Shown here: piece after piece, positions 1 to 11,912 of the stretch
How the letters are laid out: each line of letters opens with the position of its first letter
How positions within the stretch are numbered: position 1 is the stretch's first letter
DNA from: Theristus sp. LFF4_11
Taxonomy: Eukaryota; Nematoda; Chromadorea; Monhysterida; Xyalidae
Direction of reading: 5' to 3'
DNA length: 64,000 nt
NCBI GenBank assembly: GCA_030248135.1
Contig: JASANC010002157.1
Span: forward strand, 61,233 to 125,232
Notes under the pieces: model-generated
The model's input: only the letters and a program-made list of their open reading frames with translations
The model's database searches: none
Told to the model about the DNA's origin: nothing
Position numbers and translations under genes: made by a program

Positions 1-1781
1 GACAACCATTTCAACGTTGAAACCAACGGCAGAGTTTCAAATGCGAAAAGTGATACATTGAATAAATATGGAAACAGCGTCAAGCAATGATGAACAAAAC
101 CCGGTCCACCACCGCTGTCGACATGTCGAGACGCAAGAAGACCACGATTCTCAAATTCAACATTGGTCAAGCGAAGTTCGAAAATTTTTATTGGTCTTTT
201 AGCATCATTAGTTTTACAACTCAGCCCCGTTCCGGAGCTACTTTCAGTTTTTCTTACAATGGATCGACCTGATTATCAAAGGAAACACGCTTTAAAGCCG
301 CCTTGAAAATCAGGTATGACTGATTGGTTGCTTTCCGGTAACAGGCCGTTTATCAGAATGGATGCAACCGTGTGAAAACCGCGTGCTCATTCCAATTGAT
401 CCTACTTTCTACCTGTTTACTGGTCGTCTGAAAGCATTTTTTTCTCCCCGTGACGTCACCTGCGTGCTGTTGTTGTTGTTGTTGAGCGCAGCGCACAGAC
501 GCGCGTCAGCGTGTTTCTCTCTCTAGGCGTTTGGAAGCCCACAGCGCACGTGCTGTGACAACCGGCAGTTTTTTGGCTTTCGACCAAAAGCACGCACGGT
601 GTTGTTTAGCAGTCTGCTCTGTGTACTTGTTATCGGCACAGAAAACATACGAACGGAATATTCTGAACTCCATTTCCAGCTTTTTTTGCACGTGTTTAGT
701 GAATGCCACACACATTGTGTTTTGAGTGAGAATCTTGGAAAAGCGGTTTTATCAGGTTTAAAGAACGTGTGATCAAAAATGAGAAAAAACAAAATCACTG
801 AGACAGTGACTGCAGAAATTACGGCCGTTACTTTGTTGTTACTCCTTAACTTGTTGATGATTGCTCGCACACTAGGCTGGATAAACTGTTTCCTAACGTT
901 TTGGCAAGCTTGCATTAGCAGCAGAACAAAATTCGTTGGCGTTGCAACCAGCTTCAGCTACCCCTTTTGTTTAGCTGCCAGTGCCAGCTAAGCTAGCTGA
1001 ACGTGATGGATGTTCACGGATTTTGTTTTGCCAAAGCTAAAAAAAGACTTCCGTACACTGCATGAAAGCCAGGTTCTGTTCAGTCTTCCTTTGATTGCTT
1101 TGTTGCCTTGATGTGAGATTTAACTGAAAAAGGGGCATTTTATTTTGTTGCAGCACATAGGTATCGTTCGAACTCCTGATGATGAAATGGAACCTCACGT
1201 AAAGACATGCAGTCAATCGCCGAGTCAACAGTTTAGCGGTCTTCTGGAAAAGGTTGGGTGCAGAAAGAGGAGTGAATAAAAAAATCAACGTGTTTGGTCA
1301 ACTACAGGATGAACAATGACTCTTATGTAAACGAATGGACGGACAGCCAATATGAAAACGCTTCACGTTTCTGTTGTTTCTGATGCGGTTCGCAGTGTAA
1401 GAAAATCAAAAACTTTATCAGTGGAAATTCAGAGAAAAACGAATTCTCGATTCCTCATAATCTTTTGTAGACACGTGCGGCCAGTTTAAAAAAAGCAGCA
1501 GTCCAACAGCGCTACACCACTGAGACAGTCGGTGAATTCAAAAGACAACTCATTTCAATTTTCCAACCTCACGTTGAAGAGCAGTCATTGACAATTCAGT
1601 TCACGGGGGAAAAAACGGATGCTTTTTGATTTCATTCAGGGGCATAGTGGTGTAGCACCATTGGACTCCTGAAGGTTTATGCAACAGGACCCTGTACTTT
1701 GTCCGTCACACTGACGAACCAGGGGCAGCCCGGGCGCCCCGATATGCGCTCAGTACCCGGTGAGCAGTGCAGCGTCAAGGA
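1..1781. other. no supported gene; left edge, probably intron or upstream region of the PAQR gene
   Basis: No convincing exon is seen. Open frames here are short and lack family similarity. The first recognisable PAQR exon begins at 1896 behind a splice acceptor, so the missing N-terminal exon(s) lie here or left of the window. A short frame beginning at ATG 87 contains a basic stretch and could be an N-terminal exon, but nothing supports it beyond position. Confidence 0.4.
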
Positions 1782-1866
1782 GCATTCATGAAGTAGTACT
1801 TAGTGACCGCGTAGCTATGTTTTAACACAAGCTACGCGTCACTAAATACTGCTTCATGAATGCGCC
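1782..1866. repeat. long-hairpin MITE, copy 1
   Basis: The two arms are nearly perfect inverted repeats about 37 bp long. They run from GCATTCATGAAG to CTTCATGAATGC around a short loop. The same hairpin recurs at 43228-43297, 51476-51557 and 61945-62038, with related arms at 26657-26840. Recurrence at unrelated loci, twice inside other repeats, marks it as a mobile non-autonomous element. Its right end is only about 30 bp upstream of the PAQR splice acceptor at 1893-1895. Confidence 0.75.
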
Positions 1867-1895
1867 TTTACAGCGAACCTGTGCATGCATTGCAG

Positions 1896-4646
1896 TTCTG
1901 GCGGTACTCTGTCGACGTCACGCACTTCCACCACCTGCCCGACTGGCTGAAGGACAACGAGCATCTGCACAGCGGACACCGGCTGCCGATTCCGGACGTG
2001 CTCGGCTGCATTCGAAGCATCTTCTCGTTGCACACGGAGACCTTCAACATCTGGACGCATCTGCTTGGTTGGTGCCGGGGGGGGGGGGGGAATGGATGGA
2101 TGAAAGCAACAATGGAACAACACAACTCACTGCGAGAATCTCACGGAGCTTCCTACAGAATCCTGTAGTCAGTGTTGTAGTTACTGTAGATGGAGTTATG
2201 TTATACAGAAAATGTAAAAAAGGGTTTATGACTGTTACTGGCTTAGGCTATTTTGAAACCGAGTCCAGGAACAGCCCGATTAGCATGGTGCTGTGAAGTA
2301 AAAACGATAGTTTGTAAAATAAAGTAACAACATCCATGTGATACTAAATGCCGCAGGCTGTCTGGCATTCACGGTTATTGCCGGCTGGTTCATCACGCGA
2401 CCGGAGCCGGAGATCAAATGGCAAGAGAAGCTGGTGTTTTCCGCGTTTTTCCTCGGCGCCATTCTGTGCCTCGGCCTCTCGACCGCCTATCACATGCTCT
2501 CATGTCACAGTCCGAAACTGGTCGTCATGTTTGCAAAGTGCGTTTTTGGAGCAGCGGGATGAGTGAAAGTTTCGTTTCCCTACGCAATTCGTGCTATCAT
2601 GCTGAATGCGAAAAGCATTATGGTTGCTATCGTGCGGAATCTCACGGAAAAGAGCAAACTGCTGATTTGACTTTTGAAGTTTGTAGCTGGTGAAATCTGT
2701 TTCTTGTTTTAAACTCGGGAACGCGATTTCAGCTGCCGCTGAAGTGTGGTCAACGCGTGTTTTTTTCCAACATCGTATAAACGCGTTTTAGTAGCCAGCC
2801 CACTTTAGTAGCTCAATTTTAGTAGGTTTCCTCAGTGCGCTTTTTGTTTAATTTTTCCATGAGCCATGACTCAAATAAAGCCTTAACCAAGCTGTGAGTG
2901 CTGCGTTCAATTTTCAAGTGTTTCATTCACTTCCCTGCATTAGTTCAGGAATTGGATTAGTTCTCGTCAATTTCATGAAAGTTGCATCTCATCAGGTTGG
3001 ACTATATCGGCATATCGCTGTTGATTGTCGGCTCATTCATACCATGGGTGTTCTACGGATTCTATTGCCGACGTGAACCGAAGGTTTGTTCTGAGGCAAA
3101 AACGGGCAGCTTTTTTATTCTGATTAAGAAACCAAAGTCAAAGCAGTCAACAAACCGGAAATCCACCGCAAAGCGTGTCAACCATTTTTTATTTTTGTTT
3201 TTCTGATCGTCCTCTGTGGCCTGGTTGGTGCGCATTGACCTCGAAGGATCGAGCCCTGCCGAACGGGTGTATATGGCCACATTGCCATAATGAAAAGCAA
3301 TGGTCGCCCCACTTGCGGATTTCTTGGTTAAAAAAACTGCTGGCTTAAAAAAATTCGAAAACCGTGTTCGTTCGTTCCTTCGTTTGTTCTGAGTGTACCG
3401 TTTCACTTGGGTGTTCTCAGGGAAGCATACCATCTCCTTTTGCGGCACAGATCGTTTACACGGCCATGATTCTGCTGCTCGGATTCGGCACAATTTTCGT
3501 CTCACTGTCAGACAAGTTCAGTCAACCGAGGTACCGCACGTTACGGGCGTTGATATTCACCGGCACCGGATTGTCAGGTGTGCGACAAAGAAAACGGTTT
3601 CTCTGGTTTTCGTTTGTTGCACAGTATGTTCGTTTAAACCTGTCCCATTGTTGCAGAATACAGTTGATGCGATGAACGACTGTACAAGTATTATCGGGTT
3701 TGGTTGAAATCAAACACACCTCATTTGTGTCTAATGTGTGTTTTCTTGCACCTCCAATCCCGTTCTTTCTTTCGTCCCGAGATCTGTGATTCTGCGACAA
3801 AAGTGACAGGCTTAAACAAACGTAGTGTAAAGTCACAGCGACCATTATCGCTGCGTGACAGTATACTATTGTCGATTTATTCAAACGTGTCCGGACTAAA
3901 ATGACGTCGTTTGGTTTAAAAAACGCCCGTTTCTCAAAGTACAGGCACTAAAATTTTAGTTTGGTTCGACTGATTCGACATTGGCCATTTGTTTTCGAGA
4001 AGAAAACGGCTAAACGGAAAGTCTGGCTTGCTGTGAACGACAAGCGCGTGTTTTGCGGCACATGACGTCATTTCAGTGGGACACGTTTGACAAAGTATGT
4101 CCCAGTTGTATTTGCAGGGCTTATCCCGTGCGTGCATTTCCTCGTCACGGACGGCTACAACTCGTTGATCGACGAGTACGGCCTGCACTGGCTGCTGCTC
4201 ATGGGCGTGCTCTACATTGCCGGCGCCGCCATGTACGCCGCCCGCATACCGGAGCGATTTTTCCCCGGCAAATTCGACATTTGGGTTTGTGTTGCTTTTT
4301 TCTCGTTTCGGTTATTGCTGGAGGGTTTTACAGTTTTACGAGAGAAAGTGCTAATCCACGTTTTGCGCCTGTTTATTGTGGCAGCGATTTCGTCACTGAG
4401 TTTTTCAGCAAGCAAAACAGATACTGTATATGGCCACAATCCAGTCACTTTCCACTGAACAATGGTGTCTTTTTCGTTCCGGCGAATGATTTTTGGAAGG
4501 CCAATTGCTTTATGGCATTGCATTCCCAGTTTCACTCGCATCAAATCTTCCATCTGTTTGTGATTGCCGCCGCGCTTGTACACTACCGTGGCATTTGCGA
4601 GCTCGCAGACAAACGACTGTCGCTCACTGAATGTCCGGCGTTATGA
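1896..4646 (+). CDS. adiponectin receptor-like PAQR seven-transmembrane protein (5' partial)
   Basis: Six exons join in frame: 1896-2067, 2357-2537, 2996-3083, 3451-3577, 4118-4284 and 4530-4646 (852 nt, 283 residues plus stop). The protein matches the AdipoR/PAQR1-2 core: LPDWLKDN, IHTETFNIWTHLLG-type segment, FFLGAILCL, YHMLSCHS, LDYIGI, AARIPERFFPGKFDIW and SHQIFH. The residues that bind zinc in AdipoR are present: His in the YHML segment, Asp in LDY, and the two His of SHQIFH. Family members act as membrane ceramidase-like receptors in lipid homeostasis. The N-terminal cytoplasmic part is missing upstream of 1896. All introns have GT-AG borders; the intron before 4118 contains a MITE that ends about 25 bp from the acceptor. 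Family assignment is very secure; the paralogue is not resolved. Confidence 0.93.
3222..3310 (+). repeat. tRNA-derived SINE fragment
   Basis: It holds an A-box-like GTGGCCTGGTTGGT and, 30 bp on, a B-box-like GGATCGAGCCC. The same pair recurs at 39196-39300, and a related pair sits on the opposite strand near 52600-52664. It lies in a PAQR intron. It is not a functional tRNA because no cloverleaf closes. Confidence 0.55.
3881..4090. repeat. MITE with CAAACGTGTCC / GGGACACGTTTG ends, copy 1
   Basis: About 210 bp with terminal inverted repeats TTCAAACGTGTCC and GGGACACGTTTGA. Both ends carry a TGACGTCA-like palindrome. Near-identical copies lie at 10080-10287 and 32611-32820, and a diverged inverted copy at 37056-37256. 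This copy occupies the end of a PAQR intron. Confidence 0.75.
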
Positions 4647-4907
4647 TGAGAAAATGGAAATTACACACACCACGATTAGCGAGCTTTCTTGTGTGTATCA
4701 CGATTTATACCTCCTGGTGCTATGGAAAAAGCTCTGTGGTCGACTGATCTGTGAACAAGCTTTTTGTTTGCCTCCTAAACCTTTGAGATTTATCCTGTTG
4801 TGATCATCAGTTTGTTGTTCCCCGCTCATAATGTTGTTCCATTTTGCTAAAAGGCTTATTGTGTTTTTGTCGTTGGTTATGTGGGTTTTATTTGGCACAC
4901 TGTACAA

Positions 4908-4989
4908 AATAAATGTCCGAATCTATTCAATCTAAGCGATTTCAGAGGCAAATCATAAACAGCGAAACATTCCAACTCATCGATTTATT
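4908..4989. terminator. two opposed polyadenylation signals of convergent genes
   Basis: AATAAA at 4908-4913 on + lies about 260 bp after the PAQR stop. TTTATT at 4984-4989 reads AATAAA on the minus strand and lies 17 bp past the stop of the inversin-like gene. The two transcripts therefore end within about 100 bp of each other or overlap. Confidence 0.55.
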
Positions 4990-5005
4990 AAAAAAAACCA
5001 AACGC

Positions 5006-8000
5006 TCAACAACCGATCATACGCGCCGACGACAGTTGCTCCTGGTTCTCGGAGCCGTACATTCGAATGAAATAGTTCTTGCGAGTGCGCGGCGACCGCA
5101 GCAGACGACCGTCGAACGCGTCCTTCAGTCTCAACGAGCGCTGTCGCGCCGCCACCGATTGCGCCTGGCGTTCGCGCTCGCGTTCGTACAAAACGCGCAG
5201 TTGCTCTGAGGGAATGCAGAAAAACATAGTACATCGCGGGCAATCAGCTGATTCGCTGCTTTTGATTGGCGCTGAATGATTGGTTCAACCCAGCTCAAGA
5301 CAGCCGGGAATTGCAAGGCCAGAATGCATTACAACTGGGTAGGGTAAAATGTTAGTGTGACACATTACTTGTACGTGCTCCGTATGTAACAAGGCAAAAC
5401 ACTGAAAACAATCTGGCCCTTAGGTTTCGGGCGATGAAAAACACCGCCAGACTGTTTGAAAGTTTTTTGAAAAACTATTGATTTTTTCACTAACAAATGT
5501 CGAACGTTTTGTGCTCGCTCAAAAAAAATGAAACAAAACGAACCGTATAAAAAGCGCTCCCAGGCAGCGAACGACACGAAATTGAACTGTTCGGCGTCGA
5601 TCGCGTGGTCGCGCATGAAGCGCTCGACGAGCTGCCGCACCACCAGCGCCTGGCGCAGTTTGCCGTGGCGAATTTGGGCGCGCTTCAAGTTGGCGAGCTC
5701 CTCGAAAATGCGGCCTTCTTGGAAATATCGACCGGCCTCTTGCAGCATTTGCGCTGACTGAAAAAGTTTTTTTTCGTTCTATGCTTCGTGAACATTATTT
5801 CATGTTAGTTTGAATAATTTCTACAAAACAAATTGTTACCTGTAGAACAGTCTGCTCGGTTGAGTTTGGCCGTGAGCCAGCTGGGTCTGTTTTGCTCTTG
5901 AGTGTCACTTTTTTCGTGACACCATCGGACGCTGGACCAACGCCGATCGAAGTGACCGAGTTTTCGGTGTTCACTGAAAATCGAAGGAGTTGCCGAAATA
6001 AAAGAAAAAAATAGAATGACAAAAGTAAAAGACGATTGACACACAAAGAAAACGTTTAGGGACTGTGCGATCTGCGGATAAACACGACCGACAAACACGC
6101 CTGACACCGACAAACACAAACACAGACACGTTTGCGAGAATCGCAATTTTGCGCGCGGAACTTTACCCGGACTCTTTAAGAGATGTCCCACTGTGTAACT
6201 GGACAGAAACGCAAAAAACACTGTCCGCTGAAGTGCTTGATTTTTACGAAACACATTCAGACAGGCACATATGGAATGCTTGATCATTTAGGTGATTCCG
6301 GAAAAGTTGGTGTCGGGTGGTACAATTGATTTACGCATGGTTCACACACCATGCGAACACTGGTCCATCGAGGACCATCCTCAGTAGGCAAATAGACACA
6401 GTGCGGGGAGAAAAAATCGTGACACCCTCAAAGTTTTCTCGGTGTTAAAAAGGCGATCACCAACCGGCGACGTCATTGGCCGTGTTCGTCGCGGCGTCCT
6501 GCGTTTCGCTGTTCGTCTGTTGCGTTCGATCGATCAACAGATTGCCTTGCTCTTCAAAATCACCATTATTGTTCATCATCTTGTTTAGTTTCTGGTCGTC
6601 TCGCTTCGATCTGTGCTGGTGTTGGTGACGACGGCGACGACGATGGGGGTTTAGGTTCGACGCTGAACGATACGTGTTCGTGGCGCTGCTGGTGCTGCTG
6701 CTCGTAGAGCTCGTCGACGTCTGCTGCTGCGTCTCTTGCACGCCGACTGATTTTGAGGCCGTTTCTGAAACGCTTCATGCTTTTCGTAGTCAAAATGGCA
6801 AAACTGTGGCTCCTTGGAGTGCCATGTCTATCTAACTGCTTGGATTTGCTTAACCGAATTGCCCAAGTTGACATTCATTCGTTCGTTCGTTGAATAGTTC
6901 TCTAAAGTTTCAAAACACACATACCAAGCTTATTCGCTTTGATGGACAGTCGCAGTGAATCGTACGCAAACTTTCGATCCTCGGTTGGCAGCTCGACCGC
7001 TTGCTTCGCGCCGTATTTCAGTAAATAGTCGACGATCGAATGGTGTTGCTTCGTGATTGCGACGTCCAACGGGGTGACCGTGTTGTCCTGACGTCATTGT
7101 GTTGTTTTGTACAGCCGTGTGACGGCGCGGGTAAACGTGGTGCGCTTGTTGTACCAGATGGTGGCAAGCGCACCAGATGGTGGCAAGCGCACCAGATGGC
7201 GGCAAGCGCACCAGATGGTGGCAAGCGCACCAGATGGTGGCAAGCGCACCAGATGGTGGCAAGCGCACCAGATGGCGGCAAGCGCACCAGATGGCGGCAA
7301 GCGCACCAGATGGTGGCAAGCGCACCAGATGGTGGCAACGCACCAGATGGCGGCAAGCGCACCAGATGGTGGCAAGCGCACCAGATGGTGGCAAGCGCAC
7401 CAGATGGTGGCAAGCGCACCAGATGGTGGCAAGCGCACCAGATGGTGGCAAGCGCACCAGATGGTGGCAAGCGCACCAGATGGTGGCAAGCGCACCAGAT
7501 GGTGGCAAGCGCACCAGATGGTGGCAAGCGCACCAAATGGCGGAAAGCGCACCAGATGGTGGCAAGCGCAACAGATGGCGGAAAGCGCACCAGATAGTGG
7601 CAAGCGCACCAGATGGCGGCAAGCGCACCAGATGGTGGCAAGCGCATCACATGGTGGCAAGCGCACCACATGGTGGCAAGCGCACCAGATGGCGGCAAGC
7701 GCACTAGATGGCGGAAAGCGCACCACATGGTGGCAAGCGCACCAGATGCTGGCAAGCGCACCAGATGGTGGCAAGCGCACCAGATGGTGGCAAGCGCACC
7801 ACATGGTGGCAAGCGCACTAGATGGCGGAAAGCGCACCACATTGTGGCAAGCGCACCAGATGGCGGCAAGCGCACCAGATAGTGGCAAGCGCACCACACA
7901 CGCACCACATAGTAGCAGGCGCACCACATTGCTGCAAGCGCAACACTTTGCGAGACGGGCACCACATAGTAGTTGGGGCAAAATATGATGGCAGGCGCAC

Positions 8001-11000
8001 CGGCGCCACATGGCGGTAAGCTCACGAAAATGGGCAGGCGCACCACGGCGGCGGGCGCACCACATGGAGGCAAGTGCATCGCATTGCCGCAAGCGCAGTA
8101 GCGCACCATATTTCGGCAAATGCACCACATGGCGGCGGCCGCACCACATGGTTATTGCAGTTTTCACTGTTCAGGTGGCGATTTTTATAGCCTTCTCTTT
8201 TTATTATTCATACAAGTGACCCTCTTCAGATTTTTTAAATGCACTGGGTGCAGTGCACAAACACACATGCAAAGACGCTGAGATTCCATATCGAGTGCCT
8301 GTGTGGCAGCAGTTTAGAATGTCTTCAGATTATGACTTTACCTTGAGTAGCATCAACGGGTTCATCGCACACTCTGCCGCCCTATAAATTCGACATATCT
8401 CGAGAGAGCCGTTTGCAGCGGCCAAATGCAGCCCCGAGCGACCGTGATGATTGACAGCATCGACCGTGCTTGGCTCGATTGACAGCAACCATTCAACCAC
8501 ATCTGAGTGGAAAAATTGAAGTTCAACTACTAAGAAATTGTACTCACAAATTTGGTGTTGGCGTGTTGACACAGTATTTTTCATTAAACCAGTCATCTTT
8601 TTAGTAGAATCTACAGCCCGCAAAAATAAGAAACGATGGGATTGAATTAGTAGAATTAAGACGTAGTGAGTCACAGATGGTTTTTTGCTTCCAAGAAAAC
8701 TCAATCCCAGTTAATTTTCTATAATTCAAAGTTTTATGTGACGATCTGTATTCTGCGAAAAAACATACCTTTCTTCCCATTTCATATTTACCATTTCAAA
8801 ACTTCCTTTATTGTGACACTCGGTGCCTGTGGCTGTGCAATCATTCAATTTTTTCTTACGAAAGTGTTTTGGTGTTGGTGGTAATTAAAAAAAAAAATGT
8901 GCGTGCCCGTTTGCCAGACATGTCCGGTCACCTGCGGAGCCGGTCTGCACCGCCTCGTGCACTGGCAGGTCGCCGCGATGGTTCTGCATCTCAAAGCTGG
9001 CGCCAAACTGCGCGAGCATCTTCAACGCCGACAGCTGCGCCTTGGCCGCAGCGTAGTGCGCCGCACAACGCAGCTTTTGATCCTGCAATCGCGTGTGTGC
9101 GAGCAACATTCAGATCGAAATTGTATGAATGACGTATTCCAATAGTCACAGAGAGTAAAATGAAAAGGAGTCGACAAAATGGATCAACAGTGGAATCTTA
9201 ACGTCTTGCTGACTGAACAGAGAAAACGTGGCTACTAAAACGGCTTGGCCAGACGCGCTTGATTTTAGCAGCCGTTTAACAGTTGTGTTGGGAGGCTCGG
9301 TCCCTCAACAACGCGTTGAGTCGCTAAACCCGAACCCGAACCCGAACGCGAACTTGCCTGCAGGTTCACGTGTGCGCCAGCGGCCAGCAGCTGGCGACAG
9401 CAGAGCGCGTGTCCGAGTGTGGCCGCGTAGCACAGCGGCGTTGCACCGTTTCGGTCCGTCGCGTCGCAGTCCGCCGCCTCGATACGTCCGCATTCTTTAT
9501 TAGTGGACATATCGCCGTTTCCTATTTTAGATCACAAGATCGCAACATCATGGGAAACGTTTCCTGTTTTTCAGAATTTCAGAATAACTTTCACACCGGA
9601 CCCTGCTCGGCCGACGACAGCAACAGTGCACAGACACGTGCGTGGCCACGCGCAGCGGCGCAGTGCAACGCCGACAGTCCGTCGACGTCACGTGACGTGG
9701 GACTGGCGCCAGCGGCCAGCAGCAATTGGCACGTTTCGTAGTTGCCTGGTAGAATTTTGGGCGCTTGCAATCAAACTTGGCCACTAAAGTTTCTACTAAA
9801 ACTAACTACGCACAATAGGTGTCATAGGATAAAACGCTTATTCGGCGGTCGGCGCCCTAAAGTGCACCTAAAATCGTGTTCTCGTGTTGTAAAGTTTTGG
9901 TCGCGTTTTGGTACCCATTTTAGCAGCCACTTTGGTAAATTTATGATGTTTATAGTCACACGTTTTCTTGGTGATCTGGTCACTTTGTGAGCTGATGACT
10001 TTTAGACAGCACGCTCTTGGACGTTGAAGATGTGCTGGAAGATGCCTGTGGTGACTTTGATAACGTATTGTGGATTTATTCAAACGTGTCCGGACTAAAA
10101 TAACGTTATTTGTTTTAAACGCTCGTTTGTCAAAGTACAGGCACTAAAATGTCAGTATGATGTGACTGATTCGACATTCACCATTTGTTTACGGGAAGAA
10201 ACCGACTGAACGGAAAATCTGGTTTGCTGTGAACGGCAAGCGCGTGTTTGGCGGCACATGACGTCATTTCAGTGGGACACGATTAAAAAATAGGTCATAC
10301 AAGACCTGCCAAAGATTAATGACCTGCTCTCAAGCATGCCACGACCTGTTTCACCATGCAGTCGTTTTCGCAGTTCCAATGATGAAGCAACAATTTTAAA
10401 AATTACCGGCGCTTGCGGCCCACATCAGCGGCGTCCTGCGGTCAAGATCGGCGCAATCCACGACGGCACCATTGGCAAGCAGCAAGTTCACAATTTCTCC
10501 GCCGACGTTCTCATCGGTCAACTGGGCCGCGTAATGCAGCGGGTGACACTCGAACAGATCGGGTAACGCCGCGAGACTGGTGGCTTGCTGCAAATTAGTG
10601 GTGCATTACAGCAATGTGTCGACCATAGCGAAAAAGCCATAGCGACGCGTATAACGCTGAGAAAAAAACAACAACACGCATTTTGCGCATCCGCATTCAG
10701 ACATTATCTTTTCGTGCAAAGGAAACGCACTATGTAAATGTTGAATGGATCTGTGGAATAACTGAACGCGCTATTTTGCGCCGGAACGTGTCCGAATAGA
10801 ATGACATTAGTTTATTCCGTGTAAAGGATTGCCGCGCAGCCGGGAAACATTTTTTCCCATCTGTGCTCTACGATTGTGTTGAGATGTCACTTTTCTGACT
10901 TTCTCTAACCGGTATGCACGCTGAAAAAATGTCCGAACTCGTGTTCCAACGCGTGTCCGGCGTCGTGTCCTGTTCTCCGGTACAGGACATGACGCGGGAC

Positions 11001-11912
11001 AAGGACACGGCTCGGGCACACGCCACCGGGACCGGACCCGAGTTCGGACATTTTTTGCGTGTGTGGCTAAAATTCAAAATTGGTCAAGCGTGGACCTGCA
11101 ATATGACGGCGACACATGTCACGTGACCCCAGGCGACCGCCCAGTGCAGCAACGGGTGTTTGGCGGCATCGACCAGATTCGGGTTGGCACCGAACTCGAA
11201 CAGAATTGAGAGCACCTCCGGTAAACTGTCGACAATCGCCAGCAGTGATGCAGAGCAACTGTGATTTGTGGCTAGAAGTGGCTCCGAGGAGAGACGAAGT
11301 ACAAGATACGAAGATGAGATAGACAAAATCCTCATTCATGAAACTTGAAGCGCTGGCTGCGTGTTACGCGGCGTCACTTCGCCACACATACGTACATGTA
11401 CACAGAGCAAAAACGTCGCAGCTTCACGTGCTAAAGTGACGCCTTCGCTTCAGCGCGCGAGAGTCCCTTTGGTGATTTTTGAATTACCACATAAAGCTGG
11501 TAATTATAATTTCGTTTCCACGTGTCTGCGAGGAACGCGCACTGAGTCGCAGAACCAAAAATACCCGAAATTGTCGCAGTGGTCCACCAAAGTTCGATCT
11601 GCGTTCAGCAGTTCGCGCACAATCACCGGCTGGCCACCGATCACAGCGTAGTGCAATGCAATTCGGCCAACGTCGTCTTCCGAGTGAATCGAATCAAGCT
11701 GGTCGCAAAACAATGGAGATTTAGCAGCCGTTCTTTGTTTCACTTGTTCTTTTATTTTTGTTGAGTATTGAAAAAAACTTGTTTGTTTTGTTTGTCAGTT
11801 TATTTCCATATTTCACCTTTTCATCAGCCAAAATTCTCTTCACATCCAGAAGGTTGCCCACTTGCGCTGCTGTCATCAGTGACGTAACGCCACCCAAGCC
11901 GCACGTTGACAT
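5006..11912 (-). CDS. inversin-like ankyrin-repeat protein
   Basis: Thirteen exons join with consistent phases: 11817-11912, 11565-11698, 11096-11225, 10407-10587, 9602-9745, 9358-9494, 8932-9082, 8342-8502, 6925-7087, 6465-6764, 5840-5973, 5544-5757 and 5006-5205 (2145 nt, 714 residues). The start is the ATG at 11912; no acceptor sits directly before it. Residues 1 to about 430 are tandem ankyrin repeats with motifs such as GRIALHYAV, PLLHWAVAWGH, HPLHYAAQ, RRTPLMWAASAGN, GATPLCYAATLGH and GRSGLHLAAANG. Their order and spacing resemble inversin (NPHP2; nematode MLT-4). A Ser/Thr/Gln/Asn-rich basic linker follows, then a helical C-terminus rich in Glu and Arg. I see no clear IQ motif, unlike vertebrate inversin. 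The intron after 9358 has a GC donor. If the linker exon is not spliced at 6464, an in-frame stop at 6457 would give a shorter isoform. Ankyrin identity is certain; inversin orthology is inferred. Confidence 0.85.
7152..8150. repeat. 19-bp GC-rich minisatellite in an intron
   Basis: The unit GCAAGCGCACCAGATGGTG (19 bp) is repeated head to tail about 40 times between 7152 and 7900, then decays to about 8150. Variants change GGTG to GGCG or GGA, and CAG to CAC. Because 19 is not a multiple of 3, all frames repeat every 57 bp and stay open on both strands, giving spurious long frames. It lies in the intron between the exons ending at 8342 and starting at 7087 of the inversin-like gene. Confidence 0.95.
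10080..10287. repeat. MITE with CAAACGTGTCC ends, copy 2
   Basis: Second copy of the element at 3881-4090, about 90 percent alike by eye and in the same orientation, in an intron of the inversin-like gene. Confidence 0.75.
10922..11056. repeat. small foldback element with AAAAAATGTCCGAACTCG ends
   Basis: Left arm GAAAAAATGTCCGAACTCG is inverted at the right as CGAGTTCGGACATTTTTT. The interior is GC-rich and partly palindromic around CCGGTACAGGACA. It lies in an intron of the inversin-like gene. Confidence 0.6.

Noticed and set aside
87..272. 61-codon frame with a basic MSRRKK segment as PAQR N-terminus
   Set aside because: No donor in the right phase or PAQR N-terminal motif could be tied to it.
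1860..1895. ATG at 1860 as the PAQR start
   Set aside because: It belongs to the hairpin MITE, and a TTGCAG acceptor lies between it and the conserved PAQR exon.
7018..8167. 370- and 357-codon minus-strand frames and 293-codon plus-strand frame with WCACHHLVRLPPSGAL-type or DGGKRTRWWQAHQM-type repeats
   Set aside because: They are produced by the 19-bp minisatellite, are open in several frames at once, and lie in an intron of the ankyrin gene.
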